Of a stretch of DNA of 64,000 nucleotides, positions 9,360 to 21,319 are shown piece by piece. Origin of the DNA: Sambucus nigra (lineage: Eukaryota; Streptophyta; Magnoliopsida; Dipsacales; Adoxaceae); assembly GCA_949130495.1 (NCBI GenBank), contig OX422223.1, forward strand, positions 79,888,751-79,952,750, in the 5' to 3' direction. The translations under genes and the position numbers were made by a program. Below the pieces are notes generated by a model. The model was given only the letters and a program-made list of their open reading frames with translations. It searched no databases and was not told the DNA's origin. Every line of letters starts with the position of its first letter. Within the stretch, counting starts at the first letter, position 1.

Positions 9360-12300
9360 GCATGTTTGGAAATAAATGGGTAAAATGGTAATTTTACGTA
9401 AAATCAACAAAAATGTTGGAAAACATGTGAAACAAATGGTCCTAAATGAAAGGTATTTTTGGGATAATATTAATGCAAGTGTGTAAAGGACAAGAAATGG
9501 CGATTTTAAAGTGTATAACAAGGCGGGGTGAAATCCTTGAGTTTTGGCTTCGACCGTTAAAAATGGAATAATATGAACATTTGAAAAATATTAAAACACA
9601 TTAATATGGACTCGGATGATATCGAAAAAGAATTAATAAGGAACTGGAGCCCTAGGGTGAAATACCCAAAACACTGGCTAGAACATATGGTAGTGTAGTC
9701 GGGGTTGTGGAGCCTGTTAAAGTATGCGGCTATTTGGAGGATTCCGAGAAAAAGAAAATAGAACATGGTAAAAAAAAGGTTGTGTTGTGAATATGACATA
9801 AGACAGCCTAACACGAAATGAAATTGATAAATTTGTCGGTTCAAAAGATAATATGGATAAGAAATATGAGAATTTGGCTAATTTTCATGTGAAGCGATTA
9901 AATGGGTAATGAAGAAACCTAAGGTGGTTTAAACCCAAAATTGATACATGTGTGTGGTTGAGAAAGTTTTTGATGGAAAATAAGTATTTTCTAGCATGGT
10001 GCGTGCGTGTGTTAGAAGATTATTTTACAAGAAAAATACTAAGATATATACAGTTTGAGTAAATCGATGATTTCAATAAGAAAAAAGTATTTTCTTTAAA
10101 CAAATGGTATTTTTTTATTTATTTAATCAGATGAGTTAAATAGGAAAATTTGGTAAGATAAGCAAAAACAGTCTCTTCATAGGGTTAATTTGATTTAATC
10201 AGGACTAGTAACGTTTTTGGAGTAAAAATGATTTCATGCATTAATGTATGCATACATATATAGGAGGTAATTGCAAGCGCATGTAGGCATAACGTGTTCG
10301 AGTCACTTTTCTGTCGTTCGATTCTATATTGCATTGTTGTATTTCTCACTAGGCATTCGGCTCATTCCCTCTTCTTTGTTACAACAGGTCATGTGCGGTT
10401 TCATATTTTGAGAGCATTGTATAGGTAAGTATCATTTTCATTTTATGTTCGTATCTCTGAATGCACGGACTCGGAGATGCTTCCTCTGGGTCCAACACGT
10501 AGCCTGATATTAATCGGAATAACATGCTAAAAAAGTAAAATGTTAATGAAATAAAAAAGAACTAGAAATATTATTTAGGTTGTCTCATCGCACGTCACAC
10601 CTAACGTTCGGGTTGAACTAGGTTTGACCAAGGATGACCAATAAATCTAGGTCGAGGCATTATAAGAGCCCTCCCAAAATAAAAATATCCACCCGAGGTT
10701 CTTTTATAACCATAAACCTCCAGTCCAATCGGTTTTAGAATGAGTTGATAAACAATCGTTAGTATCAAAAGAATACCATAGCCTATAATCTAAAGTGCCA
10801 CTTACGAATTTAATGATTTCTTTAAGAGCATGCAAGTGAGACACTTTTGGGGATGATTGATGACGGGCACTATTGTCAAACTAAAATTACCACAAGTACA
10901 CGAGCGTCGAACCCATAGAGGTTTGTCAACTTTAGTATTTAAAATAATTACAACTGTCAACTAGATGAACGGGTGTAGAAGTATAATTACGAACTACGAA
11001 AGATAATGAATAAAGAAAATAATAAAAAAAGATCGAATTATGAGGGTCGTAACAATAATATGAAAAGAACTAGGATTTTGGGATCCATTATCACGTTATT
11101 AATATTGCGCAATAATTTAATAGGGTCGTTCCCTTTTTATAACTCAAAATAATACCGACTATCGCCGTCTATATTTTACAAGATTAAATTTTACAATTAG
11201 TTTTATATCTCTCCTAGATTGCATAATTCATATTCCCTTAAAATATATCAAAAATTACTTTTAAGCATAATTCATCAAACGTAAGGATAGACTATCAAAC
11301 AGTTTACCGTAAGCATAATATATCAAATGTAAGCACGAAGTATCAAATTTATAAATTTTCAAACTTAAAATCGAAGGTTTAAAATATCACTCTCGTGATT
11401 ATTTTAATGATTACAAATTTTAAAAAAATTAAAACAATTAGGGAATGAGAAACAATTAAACAATATATCAATAATTAATTAACATGAAAAATTACACCAT
11501 AATCCTATCTATGAAATTATGCTACCATAATCATTAACACTAAATAATTTCAAGAATGAGAATAATTTTTTTTAATTAATAATAGGCAAACTTACAAAGA
11601 ATGTGCCTCTTATAATAGAGAAAATACTTCAATAAAACTATAAAGCTTTGGCCTACAAAAAAGAATGATCTAAAAAATTCTACGTGAAAAGTGAGCCTAA
11701 GGTTCCTTTTATAGGCCAAGAGGTGAGGTGCTTAAGTAGGAGTAAAATACTAATTAAATTGGTTTAAAAGAATTTTATAGGTGTCCACAATCAATTTAAA
11801 AAGGTATTTTATGATGTTTTTGTTGGTTGCTTTTTAAATTTGAGATTATCTTGGGAAGAATTCTTCACTTGGAGCACACAAAATTATTAAATCAGATTTT
11901 TTTCCTTGAATTTTGTAACTGATGGAGCTTTGGAGTTAATGGATTTTCGTCACTATTCTCAGCAGAAATTACAAACCACTTTTAGACCTTCCAAACTTTC
12001 AAATCTCAATTTAACCCCAACTACAAAGTTGTGATTCTTTTAAAGACCTTTCCAAAAATTTATGACACGTCCTCAATGGATACTCGAATGATTTTATAAA
12101 AATCATTTAGTACAGCTATGTTAACCATGTCGTGTCACGACATATCCTAACAATTTTTGCATATCAACTCCTTTGTTATCCAAACTCATGGAGTACCTAT
12201 AAAAATGTAAAATAAAAATAATTAATTCAAATTTAGGGCCATAAAATTTAAAAAATCACAAAATCACCCCTCATTTGCGTTTCAGTCTTTCAACTTTATA

Positions 12301-12488
12301 ACTTGCTCATTTCAACTCGAAATTTAACCAAATTTTAGAGAAAACTCTAATTTTTTCTTAGATAAATACTTAAACTTATTTTTAGGCCCATAAAGTTTAT
12401 GAAATTATGGTTTTACGCCATAGGATTGTTGAAATTGCATTTTTAACTCGAATTTCTTTCAACTTGCATTTCTCTTCTAAGTTAGTAA
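9360..12488. other. Non-coding AT-rich stretch, probably decayed retroelement
   Basis: About 3.1 kb without a credible reading frame; the frame at 9557-9844 has no recognisable motif. 10860-11460 contains many short A/T-rich near-repeats (TAAGCATAATTCATCAAACG and variants at about 11260-11345) as seen in non-coding retroelement derivatives, but no LTR pair or primer site was found. The alternation TGCATTAATGTATGCATACA at about 10236-10255 is a short imperfect palindrome. I cannot assign it. Confidence 0.35.
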
Positions 12489-12498
12489 TATAACTCTA

Positions 12499-12859
12499 GA
12501 GGAAGGCTTACCTACATCACAATGTATACATCACACCATACTTTACACCTAGTTATAGGACCTGAAAAAGACTTTTTGCAAAAAAAATATCTTTCTCTTG
12601 AAATTAACCTTCCAATCAACCCTTATTCAAAAAATAGGTCAAATTACATTTTGTAGTTATTTTTAAAAAATTCATTAAAACCTTCCAACAGTTTTTTATG
12701 GATTTCTTAAAATAGCTACAAATGTATTTTGACCTAATTTCTTGAATATGGATTTACTAGAAACTCAATTTCAAGAGAAAAATAGAAAAATTAAAGAAAT
12801 TTTTTTTTACGGGCCTACAACTATGTGTGATGTATGAATTATGTAGGTAATAATTCTCC
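12499..12859. mobile_element. MITE, Mutator-like by target duplication
   Basis: A 361-bp non-coding element that is one large inverted repeat. Left end GAGGAAGGCTTACCTACAT pairs with right end ATGTAGGTAATAATTCTCC. Inner arms also pair: TATACATCACACCATA with TATGTGTGATGTATGA, and AGGTCAAATTACATTTTGTA with ACAAATGTATTTTGACCTA, around a short centre near 12685. It is flanked by the direct repeat TATAACTCTA (12489-12498 and 12860-12869). A 9-10 bp duplication is typical of Mutator-superfamily MITEs. No transposase is present, so it would be non-autonomous. Arms are diverged, indicating age. Confidence 0.8.
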
Positions 12860-12869
12860 TATAACTCTA

Positions 12870-13289
12870 AAAACTCATTATTTATGATAACAGGGTCCTA
12901 ACAAGGCCTAAATTGGGGCATAAATAATACAAAAATTAAGCACACGCTCTAACCTTAAAAGCAATCAATCGGGGTCTAAAGCACTAATGACTCTAATGTG
13001 GAAGTAAACTAATGTTGATTAAACCCAAGTTACCTACGGCCAATTTAAACTTTACTTACATTGTTAACTAATTTATTAACCTAATATTTATTTCTCTTAG
13101 TCAATTTCAGTCCAACTTTTATTGTCTTGATTTAAGCAAGAATGTTAAAATAGATAATATAGAGATTAAATTTATTAGGTTCGTTTCTAGTTATTAATAT
13201 TATGTTATCGTGTGAGGTTTATATTCAAAAAATTAAAACATGCAAGTATTTATTTAACGTCACAAAACCGATCCTTCTAAGGATCAAAC
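12870..13289. other. Non-coding stretch, nothing recognised
   Basis: AT-rich sequence between the MITE and the truncated family B leader. No motif, frame or repeat is recognisable apart from direct continuity with 9360-12488. Confidence 0.4.
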
Positions 13290-13451
13290 TATGCAAACGT
13301 GAGTAGACAAATTGTATCAGAAAGTAAATCCTCAAAAAATCCTGCTTTGATACCAATTTGACGACGTGAGAAGTCAAATTGTATCAAATAAATAAATCCT
13401 TAAAAATCAGGATCACACGATAACTTAGCGTAACCCGCTCTGATACCAATT
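13290..13451 (-). repeat. Truncated leader with reiterated primer sites
   Basis: Read on the minus strand, TGGTATCAGAGC (13448-13437) follows the LTR end. A near copy, TGGTATCAAAGC (13355-13344), follows about 93 bp later, each with the same downstream sequence (GTATC..TTGACTTCTCACGT-like). A third, decayed unit continues to about 13290. The same arrangement exists in the leader at 17192-17300. Confidence 0.7.
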
Positions 13452-14663
13452 TGAAAAATCGTATGAAACGCGGTGTGTGATACCGATTTAAATTAATTCA
13501 CAAATTTTTAATTTGGCACACTTATATAATTGGAGTCTATATTAAACCAAATCAAATTTAGCCCCTAAACATGCATCTATGTGTGTGTCTGTGTCAAACC
13601 ATAAATAGATAAAGCATGTGACACGAATATAAGAAAAAATCTCCGAAGGGCAAAACCTTTTATTTCTAGAACTTTGACAAGTTTATAAGACCATTGACTT
13701 ACATATAATCTTGCTTTCGCCCACAAGAGTAATGCACGGTGTCTTCGTCAAACCTCCAAAGCAACGGCTAGAAATATTGTCAGCTGGAATATCCCGCAAG
13801 AACTCCAGGTGGTCAGCAATGAAGAAGAAAACGGCTTCTCAACAAGTGTGAATTTTATAAGGACTCCCTCAACAATAGCACGCATCTCTATGGTTGTAGT
13901 GTTCTCCCCACAAAAATTAAACCACAGCAAAATAGGTTCTTGGGTTCCACAAAACAATTCACATAAAAGTAATTGGGATTTTTGTGAATTGAAAACAAAG
14001 AAAATATTTGAACACTTAAATGAGAGAAGGCAACATTCTGCCAAATAAATGTTAGCGAGAGTTATGGCAGATAAACCAAACAAAAGTTTCAAAGATTTTT
14101 AAAGTACTTCTCCGCGTCAAAAGAAAAGGGCTGACATCCTCTATATAAGAAATTAATGAGGCGGTTAACATACAAAAGTAAAGCAGCGTGTCAGCCAAAA
14201 AGACAGGTCGCTCGAACAAGAAGCCCATCTCGCTTGAACGAGATGCGCGTGTTGCTCGAACGACTATGCGTGACATCTCAATGTCGTTCTAACGAGATGG
14301 TGATATTGTTTGAACAACCTTGACGTTGAAACCGAGGTCCGCTAACTGCCTTAGAAAATTTCCTCAAAACTTTTCAAAACACATTTTTTCTAAAATAGCT
14401 AATAACCTTTTTGAAGAAAAACATTTTTATATAAAATCTTTTTAAAAATATTTTTAAAAATATCCCAACACTCTTAATATGAAATGTAAATGAAACTTTA
14501 AACATTATCTAACCAAAGATCATATTGTTGGGCTTGAATGTTGAAGACAACTTGTAATTCGGATTCGTCTTTTGTAGATGAAAACTTCTTCGATTCTTCG
14601 ACGATTGTAACGGTATACAACATAATTAATTGTGACGGACATTTATAAAAATATGTCCATACA
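13452..14663 (-). mobile_element. Family B LTR, second copy (1212 bp)
   Basis: Minus-strand start TGTATGGACATATTTTTATA at 14663, preceded by the polypurine tract AGGGGGAGAAT (14664-14674); end CGATTTTTCA at 13452. It is collinear with 17301-18523 throughout, with scattered substitutions. It contains a cluster of CTCGAACGA / CTTGAACGAG words at about 14208-14320 and the conserved GCCCTTCGG block near 13645. Opposing reading frames at 13748-14276 exist in both copies but have no protein motif and are shadows. Confidence 0.8.
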
Positions 14664-16217
14664 ATTCTCCCCCTATTTCTATGTCAGTACATACATAAAA
14701 ATATTTGAATTATCAATTACCAAATTACCTATACAAATCTACCCTCCCATGAATCCCAAAACTGAAAAGGTAAAATTTGGATGTTCTCAAATTTTTCTTC
14801 AACATCAAAACTCTCAAAGATTTTCTCATCAGGGTGTGCAACATATTAATCTTTAATTTTGTACCTACACACATGAGATAAAGAAAAAACCTTCGTGACG
14901 CATCGAGTTTGAAATGATATAGGAATAAAGCAATAATAAATAAAATCTCCCCCATACTGCTAAAACTCCCCCATAACATGATAATTCTTTCTCCCACTTT
15001 TTATGATGTGCCCAAATAGACATATAAGAAGAAACAATCAAAATCTGGAGTGTCACGGCAAAATGCATAGCAAATACGAATCAATCAATGCGCATGCAAA
15101 GGAGTATCTAAACAATTTCACAAGCTATTTTTTATTTTTCATTTTTTCATACAAAAATAAGATACTAAAAATCACACCATGGATTTAAACTCAAGAAACC
15201 AAGTCAGGGAAACAAAGAATGGGCGTGCACACATTCGATAGGTAAATAAACTCAATCAATCATATGTGCACGATGCATACGTGTACCCTTAACGAATGAG
15301 CAACAAAAGTATCATTAGGTGTAGAAATTATTGAATTTAGATGACATCGTTTTATGTAAATCAACAAATCACAGTTAAAGTGATTCCCACACCAATAACG
15401 TCCAAAACTATTTAACGCTTTTTCAAGATTTTCAAGGATGTGCAAACCCGTTCAAATTCTCCAACCAAAATCCCTCATGCATATTTTCTTTTTGAGGTAA
15501 TCTAAATTCTCAAACATTGGAGAATTGGTGCAAAAGACTAAATGGACCATAATTGGCATGAATTTCTTTTTATTGCCTTTAAATTTTTACGGGCTCTTTT
15601 GAACTTCTTTGGACCCCGGATAATAAAATTCCTCAATTTTTTAGGTCCAATTTAAACGGTGGCTTAATCGCAAAGGATAAATGGAAACCTTTCGTAGCCC
15701 TTCACTGTTATTAAATAAAGCACACAACCTCATAAACGGCTCTTAAATGCACAACTTTCTTATCAAGTTTTATCGAGCTTAGTTCGTTTTAAGGATAGGA
15801 TTAAAGTGAAAACACCCAACCAACATGTGATAAGACAAGCACAATAATCAAACAAAGTCGTGCATGTGTGCAATAAAGGAAATCATGAATCAAACATGTA
15901 GGAAGTAACACTTAATTACATCTTAATGACTCCAAACATTATAAAACACATGGATGAATTGACCTATTGCCTCAAAACACTATCAAATAGTCAAATGAAA
16001 AATGGAATGATGTTGTGACTCGGTAAACTTAAGTGTCCATCCATAAACGGTGCAAACTAAATGAAAAATTCTTTTTCAATTTTTCAAAAATTTATCAAAA
16101 TAAAATCTTTTTGTATTTTTCAAAAGAAAAAATTTATACAGAAAGTACATGTCACAACGCTAGCAAACATAAATATCATGAAACAAAAACTAGCGTATGA
16201 CAAACATGCAAACACAA
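14664..16217 (-). mobile_element. Family B 3' non-coding region with purine tracts
   Basis: Region between the end of gag and the 3' LTR. On the minus strand it carries several GGGGGAG tracts (complements at about 14664-14674, 14946-14952, 14967-14974 and 14990-14997). It also has the repeated GAAAAATACAAAAAGATTTT-type motif near 16060-16145, shared with family A just downstream of gag. No pol sequence. Small frames here (14725-14997, 15260-15445, 16061-16279) are not convincing genes. Confidence 0.65.
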
Positions 16218-17093
16218 TCATCTATATGATATGGAAAGAGAAAAATCATGTGCAAGCAAACGGAAATCAACTTGTCTAAAATCTAGTGCCTCTAAAAGTG
16301 ATTTCGTAATCGAAATAGATATGAAACGTCCTATGGGGGGATTTAGGAACCAAGGGAACACTAGACATTTCCTAGGACTTTTTCCAAGAGAAAAATAAAA
16401 ACGACAAAGGTGACCTTTCTTACCACAATATGAACATGTGTAAACGGGTGGAATGACACCTATGGGTTGACCTTTTCTAATGTCCATGGGAACGATTGAC
16501 CCTCTAAAACAAATAATGGTTTTGGCTTTAGCACTAGAAGTATGAGAACAAGATGAGCCATTACCGTCACTATCAAACCTACTTGAGTCTGTCAAATCAT
16601 TTTTCAACTTCAAAATTTTTTACTCAAGAAAAGAATTAGACTCTTCCAATTTGAGGGACTCCTTCTTCAAATTATCAATCAAATCTAGAAGGTTATCTCG
16701 CTCCCCCTCAATTAAAGCAAAATTTTACCTAAGAGTCTCTTCACGTGCCACAAACTCATTGACTAAAATATTTTTATCCTCTTTGGCACAAACACAAACC
16801 ATCGAATTTTTAAGGTCCTCCAATTCTTTTTCTAAAAATAGGACCCTATCATCATTTTCCTTCATGGAAAATTTTAAAGCAACAAAGTCATGGTCCAAGA
16901 AAATAAATTTTTCACGATAAAAATCTCTCTGATTTTGAACCGTTTGCAAAAGATCCAACGCAGATTTAAAACGAGAATATTCTTTTTCCAAAAAATCAAT
17001 TCTTTTAGAAAACGTCCAATTCAAATAATTTATATCATCAAAACTCTGACTCGTGTCATCAAAGGGGGGCATCCAATTACATAAGTGCTCCAT
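16218..17093 (-). pseudogene. Family B gag C-terminal part: coiled coil and zinc knuckle
   Basis: One minus-strand frame from 17093 to 16218 with stops between 16725 and 16613. The first part (MEHLCNWMPPFDDTSQ...) is a long heptad-rich segment (FLEKEYSRF, VLFLEKELEDLKNS) predicted to form a coiled coil. The second part has a CCHC zinc knuckle, C-S-Y-C-G-K-K-G-H-L-C-R-F-Y-F, in which the last cysteine position is disturbed. The layout coiled coil plus C-terminal knuckle matches the gag end of family A and of Sireviruses. The usual N-terminal gag domain is absent, so this copy has an internal deletion or a reduced gag. Confidence 0.7.
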
Positions 17094-17191
17094 CGAAAAA
17101 AATTTAATTTTTCACAAAATTGATTTAAAAATAAATAAATATCACACAAATTTTGCGAAAAATAGGAATTCGCGATAAATTAGCACAACTG

Positions 17192-17300
17192 GCTCTAATA
17201 CAAATTTGTAAACGTGAGAAGTAAAATTGTATCAAAAAAATAAATCCTTGAAAAATTAGGATCACGCGATAACTTAGCATAACCCGCTCTGATACCAATT
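17192..17300 (-). repeat. Family B leader with duplicated tRNA-iMet primer site
   Basis: Minus strand: TGGTATCAGAGC at 17297-17286, two bases after the LTR end, is the standard initiator-methionine tRNA primer site. A second, decayed copy (TTGTATTAGAGC) lies at 17203-17192, 94 bp downstream, within a repeated leader unit. The first is the one expected to prime minus-strand synthesis. Confidence 0.75.
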
Positions 17301-18523
17301 TGAAAAAATGTATGAAACGCGGTCTGTGATACCGATTTAAATTAATTCGTAAATTTCTAATTTGGCACACTTATATAATTGGACTCTATATGAAACGAAA
17401 TCAAATTCAGCCCCTAAACATGCATATATGTGTGTGCATGTGTCAAACCATAAATAGATAAAGCATGTGACACAAATATAAGGAAAAATCACCGAAGGGC
17501 AAAACCTTTTTATTTCTAGAACTTTGACAAGTTTACAAGATCATTGACTTACATAAACTCTTGCTTTCGCCCACAAGAGTAACGCACGGTGTCTTCGTCA
17601 AACCTCCAACGCAACGACTAGAAATATTATCGGCTAGAATCTCTCGCAAGAACTCCAGGTGGCCAGCAATGAAGAAGAAAACGACTTCTCCACAAGTGTG
17701 AACTTTATAAGGACTCCCTCCACAATAGCACGTAGCTCTCCGGTTGTAGAGTTCTCCCCACAAAGATTAAACCACAACAAAATATGTTCTTGGGTTCCAC
17801 AAAACAATTCACATAAAAGTAATTGGGATTTTTGTGAATTGAAAACAAAATAAATATTTGAACCCTTAAATGAGAGAAGGAAACATTCTGCCAAATAAAT
17901 TTTATCGAGAGTTATGGCAGATAAACCAAACAAAAGTTTCAAAGGTTTTTAAAACACTTCTTTGCGTCAAAAGCAAATGGATGAAATCCTTTATATAAGA
18001 AATTGATGAGGCAGTTAACATACAGAAGTAAAGCAGCTGTCAGCCAAAAAGACAGGTCGCTCGAACGAGAAGCCCATCTCGCTTGAACGAGATATGCGTG
18101 TCGCTCGAACGACTACGCGCGACATCTCAATGTCATTCAAACGAGATGGTGATATCGTTTGAATGACCTTGGCGTCGAAACTGAGGTCCGATTACTGCCT
18201 TAGAAAATTTCCTCAAAACTTTTAAAAACACATTTTTTCTAAAACGATTAATAACCTTTTTGAGCAAAAACATTTATAAAAACATTTTTATATAAAATAT
18301 TTTAAAAATATTTTAAAAAATATCCCAACATTCTAAATATGAAATTTAAATGAAACTCTAAACATTATCTTACCAAAGATCATATTGTTGGGCTTGAATG
18401 TTGAAGACAACTTGTAATTCAGATTCGTCTTTTATAGAAGAAAACTTCTTCAGTTCTTCGACGATTGTAACAGTATACGACATAAGTAATTGTGATGGAC
18501 ATTTATAAAAATATGTCCTTACA
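17301..18523 (-). mobile_element. Family B 5' LTR (1223 bp)
   Basis: Minus-strand start TGTAAGGACATATTTTTATA at 18523; end CATTTTTTCA at 17301, followed by the primer site. The first bases can fold: GGACAT pairs with ATGTCC across a 10-base loop. CTCGAACGA / CTTGAACGAG words cluster at about 18060-18170. It differs from the copy at 13452-14663 by scattered substitutions and small indels, so it is not a recent insertion. Confidence 0.8.
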
Positions 18524-21319
18524 AACTCAAATACTTCCACTGAAATCAAATCAAACAGCAACGATTGTACAAGCATGCAACAATACATAAAATAAGCTAG
18601 TCAAAAAGCTATGACCTAATACCAAGCCTTTTATGTGGTTGCACTTCTAAAACTAAGATTCAAGTCATTCTTGCCCAAATTGTTTTTCTTCACATCTTTG
18701 TTTTCCCTCTAGCCTAATTTAGTGCAAGATCAGCTCAGTGCCTAGTGACTTCTTTTAGTGAAGTGTTGTGCAATGAGTTATTCTGCAATGACTCACCCAC
18801 ACTTAAATAATATATACAAATGATATGAAACAATCAATATTATCCCAGTTATCTAATTAAATATTATGTTCAACATACTCTAAGTCAAAATGTCTTGACT
18901 TAGGAAATTTCAATTTTTTTTTCTCAAATCTTTTGAACAACCGGATTTGGCAAAATATTTACACAAGTATTGCAACGCCTATATAAAATAAGTGTTCTAA
19001 GTGAGTGCACAAACTATATGATATGAAATATGTAGAGTCCTAAAATAACAAGCAAAGATTATGCAACATATATAATCACATAAAGCATGCACAATCAAGA
19101 ACACTAATTATTCTAAGGCAGAATATATACATATAAATAATTGACTAACAAATATGTATATAGGAGTATGTGCACAAGTCAAAACACAAAACTATTTTCA
19201 AAAATAATTTTAGATTAGAAGCATCTTTAATCTAATAACCAATTAAGTCCTTTGAAACCTCATATTCAAATTAAGTTTTTTTTTTATCTTAAACCTTATT
19301 ATACACAATATTATGAGTTTTAACAGTATATACAGTTCTTCCAAATTAGTCCAACAATTCTAGGTTCCCAGTCCTTAGTCTTAGATCAAGATGGTTCAAC
19401 AATGGTTCAGTTCAGGTATATTAGGATAGTCAAAAATAATTTCTAACAAATTAGGTCCTTAAGTAGTTTAGATTTAAACTACTAAATCTATTATGGTTTT
19501 AATCGTATTTTATCCAAACTTTCTTAGTTTTTGATTTAAAATAAAATGTTTTAAACAAATGTTAACTCAGGAGAAAAATAGATGAACTAAATTGGACGAA
19601 CCAGAATGCACTCAAACATGATTTATTGTTCAAACTTTCACACATTGGATCTAGGGTAAATCTATTAAATCAAAACAGACCTATACAAGAATAGTGTATA
19701 TCCATGTGTGTTTTGTTTACCTGAACACAAATACTAAACATGTAATTTTTATATCACAGATCTATACAGGAAAAAAATCAGCAACAATATATCACAGTGA
19801 TGTATCTTGGTTCTATAGACAAATATAACATAATATTCATCAATACACACCGAGAATGATCTTAAAAGCATATTTAAAAAAACTATAGAGAACAGTCGAG
19901 ATATTTCACTTTCAAACATTTAGGCTTGTAAAACAAAAGTGAAGTTAATATTTAGGATTTTAAAAATATAAACATATCAGAAAAAATCACACCCTAAATT
20001 TTAAGAGTTCTTGATGTTAATATTTAGGTATTCAAAACAATATTCATGTCTTGATGTTAATTTGATCTATGGAAGAGATCAAATCTTAAAACTAAACATT
20101 GTGTGTGTAGTGTGTGAACTCTCTCTCTCTCTCTAAAAACCTAAAGGTTATAGTTTTGGTATACTAACAATTAATCTCAGCTAATAAAAATGACACCCTA
20201 AGGTCTATATACGTAGGATAAGTAATGTGATGTGATTGGTGGACTAAAAGGGCACATGGATTGAACATATAACAATTACATCCGCTAATAAAACTTAATC
20301 TAAGGGCCTTGAAATAAACATAAAAAACACCACAGAAGAATAGACACATTTCATCCGGCTAGTACCAACTTTAAAAAAATATGGCCAGCTAAATTCAAAC
20401 TATTGGAACAAAAGGATACCATTTTTAGAAAGCGTGGAAACCAAAAGTTTTTGCTTTGTTCAAAACAATGGGCTGTCAAAAATTATTTGGTCAAAAATCA
20501 TGACCTGGTTAAATCAGCTACATCTATAATGTTACCGTTGGAAGAAAACCCAATTAAGGCCAACTATTATCAATAGTTGGCCAGCTCATATATTACCATT
20601 GCAAAAACGATTTAAACAAAAACATTTAAATCGAGTTCAAACCATGTATAAAAAGTGTATGAGGTGGCGTATATACACACATATAGAATACAACACATAT
20701 AACACTTATAAACAATACGAATAAAACAAAATTAATAATTGTTTAAATTGGAATTTTAAATAGTTTTATACGCATGTAGAATATAACACATATAACACTT
20801 ATAAACAATAAAAATAAAACATAATTAATAATTGTTTAAATTGGAATCTTAAATAGTTTTAAATCATTTTTAATTAAAAAATAAATAAAAAAAAATCCCA
20901 AAAAATATGTGAAAAATTCAAAAAATTATTTTTAATATCTTTACACATAAAAAGTATTATTCTTCGAATTTGAACCCTATTCTTTGTAACTTAAATTAAT
21001 TATAATAACCAATTTAAATTATGAGTGAATTTGATCTAAAATGTTTTTAAAATGTTCTAAGAATATTAAAAAATCCTTCTTAAACATATAAACACAAATC
21101 ATGAGATATGATGTAATATAATGTTCTTTAGTGTCCTATGTAATTTAGAATTCCTAATGAGCCAATTGTGCAAGCTTCTAAATTCTGAGATGTAGTAGAC
21201 TAAATACATGCCTTAGCATAGGTATACCAAAATCAAAGATAAATGCCCAAAATATGTTGTCAAAATTTAAGTCCAACTAGTTGAAGGTCTATATAGCTAA
21301 TAACAATATTAACTTAATA
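18524..21319. other. Non-coding stretch, probably decayed LTR retroelement
   Basis: No gene seen. It holds a (CT)n run at 20118-20134 and a 93-bp direct duplication at about 20684-20862. The minus strand from about 20620 to 19300 loosely resembles the LTR of the copia element at 49128 (for example CCAACGGTAA and a TATATAG promoter-like stretch before a GAGAGAGAG tract). The resemblance is too weak to define ends. 18370-18588 and 20164-20349 contain frames without recognisable domains. Confidence 0.35.
20684..20862. repeat. 93-bp direct duplication
   Basis: TAGAATACAACACATATAAC at 20684 recurs as TAGAATATAACACATATAAC at 20777. The two units stay aligned for about 86 bp (AACACTTATAAACAATA..., ...AATTGTTTAAATTGGAAT) with a handful of differences. 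Confidence 0.8.

Larger units (their letters stand above)
13290..18523 (-). mobile_element. Gag-only Sirevirus-like element, family B (minus)
   Basis: Minus-strand order: 5' LTR (18523-17301), primer site and leader (17297-17100), gag (17093-16218), non-coding 3' region (16217-14664) ending in a polypurine tract, second LTR (14663-13452). After the second LTR a primer site and leader appear again (13451-13290) instead of flanking DNA. The structure is therefore LTR-internal-LTR-(internal), cut off near 13290, as left by recombination between tandem or sister copies. No protease, integrase or RT sequence lies between gag and the 3' LTR. The flank at 18524-18528 is AACTC; its partner is missing. 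Confidence 0.75.

Noticed and set aside
13748..18048. Paired reading frames conserved between the two family B LTRs (about 13748-14092 and 17634-17942)
   Set aside because: The conservation is that of the LTR itself; no start context, domain or codon bias seen. A weak possibility of an LTR-encoded peptide remains but is unsupported.
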